From contig PAFF01000096.1 of NCBI GenBank assembly GCA_002704045.1, forward strand, positions 3,206 through 31,464: a stretch of 28,259 nucleotides of DNA, read 5' to 3'. Position numbers and translations under genes: made by a program. Source of the DNA: Fidelibacterota bacterium. Its GTDB lineage: Bacteria; Fidelibacterota; Marinisomatia; SCGC-AAA003-L08; GCA-002704045. The notes below the pieces were generated by a model, which saw nothing but the letters and a program-made list of their open reading frames with translations, was not told the DNA's origin and searched no databases. This document shows positions 27,701 to 28,259 of the stretch, piece by piece. The first letter of the stretch is position 1. Every line of letters starts with the position of its first letter.

Positions 27701-28259
27701 TTGAACAATATTAAATGTTAAATCAGTCTTGTATTGAGATAAAGGTAAAGATAAATTTAATTCAAATTCTGGACTGTAAGGATAAATACAGCTGTAATCA
27801 TCTATGGTAAACATACTATTGTGATTACTTGCTTCAGGATCAGGACATCCATAGCAAAAATCAGGTTGTAAGCTCGTTTCTCCCTCAACACAACCACATT
27901 CATTTTCATAAGCTAATCCACCACAATCATCATTACAATCATAGAAATTGGCAGCACAAAATGGATACTCGTCACCCAAATCACAAATACCATCAATATC
28001 GCTATCGAGGCCATCATTATCTATATTTGGCTCACCCTCAACCGAACAATCATCACAAGTATCACCATCTAAATCTTGACATACAAAGTAATTAAGTGGA
28101 TCTATATCAAACTCATCTAATACTTTATCATCATCATCATCAATATCACAAACATCACCTTCTGTGTCACCATCTGTATCCATTTGATCTGTGTTTGCAA
28201 CATCAACGCAGTTGTCAATATCTCCACAAACATCATCACCATCTATATCATCATTAGGA
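15734..28259 (-). CDS. Giant (>4,170 aa) PKD-repeat surface protein with T9SS tail (5' end cut by the window)
   Basis: The frame is open from base 28258 to the stop at 15734, giving 4174 codons in the window and no N-terminus. ATG 28183 is internal, because the Asp-rich repeat continues upstream of it (DDIDGDDVCGDIDNC). Numbering from that Met: thrombospondin type-3 calcium repeats to about aa 75; Cys-rich segment and DYSC motif (75-135); unrecognised beta-rich region (135-325); 34 tandem PKD-like modules (326-3735, mean 100 aa); a pre-C-terminal domain with two 'GW.GSL..(I/L)....GY' segments (GPGWVGSLGNI, NGTWVGSLLTEG; 3736-4064); and a T9SS sorting domain (4065-4149, VHPNPFNP to KLMLIK). 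PKD modules are rod-forming extracellular domains, so this is likely a long surface filament or adhesin, partly calcium-stabilised. No catalytic domain is visible in the window; one could lie in the missing N-terminus. Many modules carry paired cysteines, suggesting disulfides. Confidence 0.95.
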   Translation of the reverse strand, partial: PNDDIDGDDVCGDIDNCVDVANTDQMDTDGDTEGDVCDIDDDDDKVLDEFDIDPLNYFVCQDLDGDTCDDCSVEGEPNIDNDGLDSDIDGICDLGDEYPFCAANFYDCNDDCGGLAYENECGCVEGETSLQPDFCYGCPDPEASNHNSMFTIDDYSCIYPYSPEFELNLSLPLSQYKTDLTFNIVQENAEPSVESMIFTLNGGSLDIENLAVNDIIGFGTSEYHNNDNTLSYTTSVQITIQSMDENSVSIQFIVVDSNDPNVIEPYNTSIATLTNLDDGMQIQYNDQSWFGKNWYRDISFTLEKNGGIFNNPLSQQFNFSYEATSENGELSSGNNVIDLSSDELNAELCTNPIVIDVPHDGNPSTNVAEVTLDGTCSQGVGITCAWSFGSRQSDCELSLSLTPGEYEYLLTVTDFYGNVDQEPISITVNSEPNAAPIASFDFNCPDDNCFPVHDGDPETNNVDITVTSTSTDPDDDSISCLWYHNNTYVDDPDCGDFTFTAQSEESYDVSLYVIDSYGSSTNVSGSIDIGPEQNNVPTVIADDDQIVTLVHDNQLGGEIDVEVCSQGSDDDQEDVLSYLWSNSEITECQIVTLEEGIHCFDVVVSDSYVDSESDQVCITVLPEPNQIPVVYACDDDTFNMLHDSNPEPTPFTYSCLNASGLDDDLDELTATWYNSNGEIVSNDLELIDTIFETTSYTLEVCDAYSCATDSMVITLLDEDNFAPVAEAGDNIEAFVNTDCSPGGSVIVELNGCLSFDSDDSIELLTFDWSSSTIDPPSGSDCSVRIPLSEGLYEFELCVTDPYGAASCDSTNVTVDEVITGPVISECNDFGPSTLPHDGSLGGSMEVELNACFESACDVNCLWTQISGDLVLIESPNSCSTSFEGEEGNYGFRLDIFDTYGNMDSQDFVYSILEENNDGPTADAGLDSQFEAVHDGIVGGSDCVTLDGTNSTDPETDIMSYLWMDSSGEIICETAFCDCIIVELGTHTFNLMVTDNYGIVSNIDSVNHTLVEPNESNVVSIDYFCETDDCTVPHDGDPLTSFVNVTVLANVQDLDIPADMYSCNWECAGLSLNECENTFALSSGQYDCELEVTDVYGDIVSSSTTILTFDEPNSTPIVDSISPFYQTLSIPHDGDPLTILAPVVVNVNATDFDLDDLFYSWTIIAEVDGSIIENDQFTANFIYELPVGLYHIHATITDSYGASVESDSVPAYVTPEENMAPVANAGEDIELSVLHDGIIGGEIIVNLDGRESYDPDLVDYITAVWSTIDNGVIATGLEAAVVLPVGLHTVELTVTDPYGDQGSDVVIINILEPNQAPFLECSIENMEIIIPHDGDPTLCTSVNLECPNFSDPENDSTNCVWLIDGNQYSGDSDICLSNGVNQISVSAVDIYGSESEACQFTVSIEEENDAPYLGDCPEVLEFELEHDGFPNAGEYCFNLDGSCVSDTNGDEFTCNWETGERDGGGDCLVPICLPEGEHIYSLLVIDEYGAESILNQTIIVNQEPNEAPIAVSNDIVQSADHYCSDEIHTTTISMDGEDSFDPDGDSITCSWISTTDACGDECSSDECSFDITLEPGDYTLQLSVIDNYNAAHSIPVNVSILPSENEAPVISDINYITNPIHDGDPITDLANIAIESGAIDPDGDEISCEWSGTFGNHSGCDLDIELPSSQSDYEGSLCVTDCYGLETCSLVSILVGPEPNNVPTVVASEDEEVILVHDNQLGGDINIEICAEGVDNDQDILSYNWSNGATTECQIVILEEGIHCFDVVVSDSYVDSESDQVCITVLSEPNNSPIAFACEDQTLNMEHDGDPMPTPYIFSCNGIGNDIDGDLLTAMWYNDNGEVVSQGYELNVEIEQTSEFTIEVCDGYECDVDSVLLTLLPEENDSPLANCENLEVTMPDDCEFGGYTSVALNGCESYDINNDPITFNWSSGYYDVESDINDCSSSVDLPEGLYSFTLEVCDSYGACDIEECEVVVEQPENNDPVAIASYSCETNDCSIPHDGDPSSDIVVIQLDASSSFDPEDCNLTYQWSAVNVGCEEIENSTSPITSAIVRAGAMIELNVSDIWGNTNTILVEPEILSEPNQSPIANGFSDGCSLSHGLTTSCDATIDGSGSFDPDNDLIEFAWNDINGNVIGNEEFISVNITEASEYELCVSDSYFEIDCIMIEVPFDDANEPPVAVIEGPSEIFIDHNGIPNEGLSNDAVDINACLSYDNDNDMYGSIDYEFTYNWSTSHGDSDVDNNTECYVSTGHLPEGVYTYSVVVCDLFNECGSAEHTLTVTEPNETPIVNAGEDLALDLDVDCLPNNGLYPIALNGSGYDAEDDVIISYTWFDNSDDSIVCSNTANEQDCATDKPEGEHCFTYENTDIYGAQGTDFVCYYVREYDLNTDPISDTGSDQCVDEGSTIILDGCNSYDLEECNLEYKWFKGDTVISNECTAIDAAQNVDENSPEFNIYTLVVSDPYGNTNSDNVTVQIDNINVAPEIVNISDDLNLEVDHDGDPNTTTDEFCLSVLASDFDNDELSFNWNCSWGQMYDEAQFCEELTAGDYTCYVEINDGASKSCQESGYEGLVTSEIININIDEELNLDPTADAGDDQENTVIHDCLTINYVNIVLDGSNSYDINQDSFECEWSLNGQVISNQCIDSYDQYAGTNEFILKVTDIYGAIDQDSMTSIVHPQPNSAPVASAGQDFEATIAHDCGQTNTVEVNLNGIAFDIDGDPLTCEWVLDGNVMSNDCDYTFYQSEGTEYYELRVTDCYGESDFDTVTVRINSEPNNVPFANAGDDLEDTINHDCEETNSVEVELYGFAYDVDGDPLTCEWILDGNVVSNECDYAFDQTEGTEYYELIVTDCYGAQSTDNIISIVNPEENESPVAILSDYIIIADTDNSELINGLGSYDNDGDYLFYDWETNCDGPLYVNGNADPTAYYDATNLTGNATAYVCDIDMTVSDCYGEEDLEDITVVVYNVNQGPEIEAEGRDFNESDLYLSNSCGNQQSVQTRLTAEVSDPECDLLRIEWYNENQLVSSSIIEPNAACDYPTVELDQSYTTYDSPGDYDYTLVVTDIFDCPENQWDDTPLCTQPITVDKTYEITVHDYINSDPIAYIKVSENELGDVPIYQNGTDYELIIPHDGNPNSSSINLELDGLDSEDPEGCDLSYEWTDIDDNLLSTDSIFETQLSNGEHSFSLQVTDPDGSVNEKEIFVTINPEVNNPPIANAGNDEQHEIAHDCALGYPHITIGLDGRDSQDLDLHYFTGQQDPITYQWLLDGEEVSTDSEYEFLTNIPGEYCYNLIVTDSYGLSSQINDVCHTVTLEPNQKPVAMVEGKVNDIGNVPVETELVPNGFEFELTIPHDGDPNTGSIEFEIDALDSYDPENCDITYEWKDSFGNNIGSSSIVLIDLQAGQYDYSLTVIDSDGLESNNKEISVIVNTEENNPPIANAGDDAEHEIAHDCAPGYPEITIDLDGIGSQDPDMHYITGQSDPITYQWLLDGEEVSTDPVYSYDQNEGTVCHTLIVTGSYGESHPTISIDDVCHTVALQPNQKPVAMVEGRVNDSGNVPVETELVPDGIEFELTIPHDGDPNTNTIEFEFDGLDSYDPENCNLTYEWKDSFGNNIGSSSIVLIDLLAGQYDYSLTVIDSDGLESNNKEILVIVNPEENNPPIIEVISDVQIIEPLPWDDEKLHCIELDVFDNDINYQTGESDIVSYEIIESDLEIDENGCFYVPFADLNMNNNYDFTISAIDSYGYSTVHISNHLVESYIYHESVQYEFNEGWQMVGFPYLPFINGQTNIGTNDNYNEMEIEISDFLDDQNGYQRLIGPGFAAENLSGPGWVGSLGNIDQSTGYWLKLSDNAELQYEGYLVDESVIYNIPQDESVGYVSFGCPNTMEIEQALGDLSCDVINKITTSLNAAECINGTWVGSLLTEGLDPKKGYNIFKNSEFDNDNDGIVDELNFAWECNYDIDLVRTNNEDIQKIEEIEFIQSNQQSFYFIESINDGNESIELNGNQWIVSYCNGKIAGSRFWNGSITDVPVMGYNGYDETHGLCEFGDTPEFKLYDSSTGDYLDLYLSETPEWVSNETYIVGNASISGSILPGEFELSSVHPNPFNPITNIEFVVPENMNVSISIFDISGREINRLQDGIMESGYHSISWDANYVSSGIYFLKIIAGNEIYSRKLMLIK
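17300..18637 (-). repeat. Two-module tandem duplication (~0.67 kb period) in the PKD array
   Basis: Modules 30+31 (17972-18637) and 32+33 (17300-17971) are near-copies, 666 and 672 bases long. Each pair joins an 'NPPIANAG..AEHEIAHDC' type to a longer 'QKPVAMVEG...IPHDGDPNT' type. Module 29 before them is an older relative of the second type. Confidence 0.88.
19658..20221 (-). repeat. 282-base single-module tandem duplication in the PKD array
   Basis: Modules 25 (19940-20221) and 26 (19658-19939) have exactly equal length (94 residues) and share long identical stretches such as DGDPLTCEW and EGTEYYEL.VTDCYG. They show a recent one-module duplication. Confidence 0.85.
22319..23446 (-). repeat. 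Four-module block, downstream copy (modules 14-17)
   Basis: This block mirrors modules 2-5 at 25802-26959. The best-preserved part is module 15 against module 3: both contain the strand GIHCFDVVVSDSYVDSESDQ, and the DNA at 22909-23010 differs at only a few positions from that at 26401-26503. Confidence 0.8.
25802..26959 (-). repeat. Four-module block, upstream copy (modules 2-5)
   Basis: Counterpart of 22319-23446, offset by about 3.5 kb, which is exactly twelve modules. Order and module types are kept: HDGDP, HDNQLGG, a type with CDAY/CDGY in place of TDYG, then a '.DC..GG' type. Modules 2/14 and 5/17 are more diverged than 3/15. Confidence 0.78.

Noticed and set aside
28181..28183. ATG at 28183 as the start of the giant gene
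   Set aside because: The frame stays open to the window edge, and the upstream codons continue the thrombospondin type-3 pattern (DDIDGDDVCGDIDNC). No signal peptide follows this Met.
1..28259. tRNA, rRNA, insertion sequence or phage genes
   Set aside because: Nearly all bases are in five long coding frames, and the gaps (14 to 270 bases) show no RNA gene structure, transposase or target-site duplication.

Overview
The window is AT-rich bacterial DNA with five protein-coding genes, all on the minus strand. The gene at each end runs off the window. Every product has an export signal or looks like an extracellular repeat protein. Three of them (1779 aa, 677 aa and the >4,170-aa giant) end in the same roughly 80-residue tail: a PNPFN motif, a segment like I.DISG, WDA, SSG(V/I)YF and a basic last strand. 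This is a type IX secretion (T9SS) type-A sorting domain. Together with dockerins, thrombospondin type-3 repeats, 'PNY.P.AT.DDGSC' motifs and low GC, it suggests a marine member of the Fibrobacteres-Chlorobi-Bacteroidetes group. My best guess is Candidatus Marinimicrobia (SAR406); this is inferred from protein style only, as no marker gene is present.

Layout in transcription order, right to left. (1) 28259-15734: the 5'-truncated giant gene. It carries thrombospondin type-3 repeats, an unrecognised beta-rich region, 34 tandem PKD-like modules (27208-16979) with a distinctive His-Asp-Gly signature, a pre-C-terminal domain and a T9SS tail, and is followed by a strong terminator. (2) 15667-13634: a predicted arylsulfotransferase with an N-terminal FN3-like domain and a T9SS tail. 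A 270-base gap follows, containing a perfect TGTGA-N6-TCACA palindrome. (3) 13363-8024: a 1779-aa mosaic with LDLa-like, Notch/LNR-like and GDGWNG modules, split FN3, a dockerin, a possible cohesin-like domain and a T9SS tail, followed by a 14-bp terminator hairpin. (4) 7937-5304: an M43-type metzincin protease with an eight-motif FG-GAP-like propeller and a C-terminal dockerin, but no T9SS tail. (5) 5289-4807: a small probable lipoprotein that looks like a single cohesin domain, 14 bases downstream of the dockerin protease and with its own Shine-Dalgarno sequence. (6) 4655-1: a truncated gene for a cohesin-like domain followed by ten FN3 modules, every second one interrupted by a guest domain at the same site.

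The most interesting reading is that 13363-4160 encodes both halves of a cohesin-dockerin system. Two proteins carry canonical two-loop dockerins, and two or three carry cohesin-like folds. The dockerin protease and the cohesin lipoprotein are adjacent and translationally close, and the protease lacks the T9SS tail its neighbours use. The proposal is that the protease is held at the cell surface through its dockerin on a lipid-anchored cohesin. The cohesin assignments rest on fold-pattern reading by eye and are the weakest link. No RNA gene, CRISPR array, transposase or phage gene was seen.
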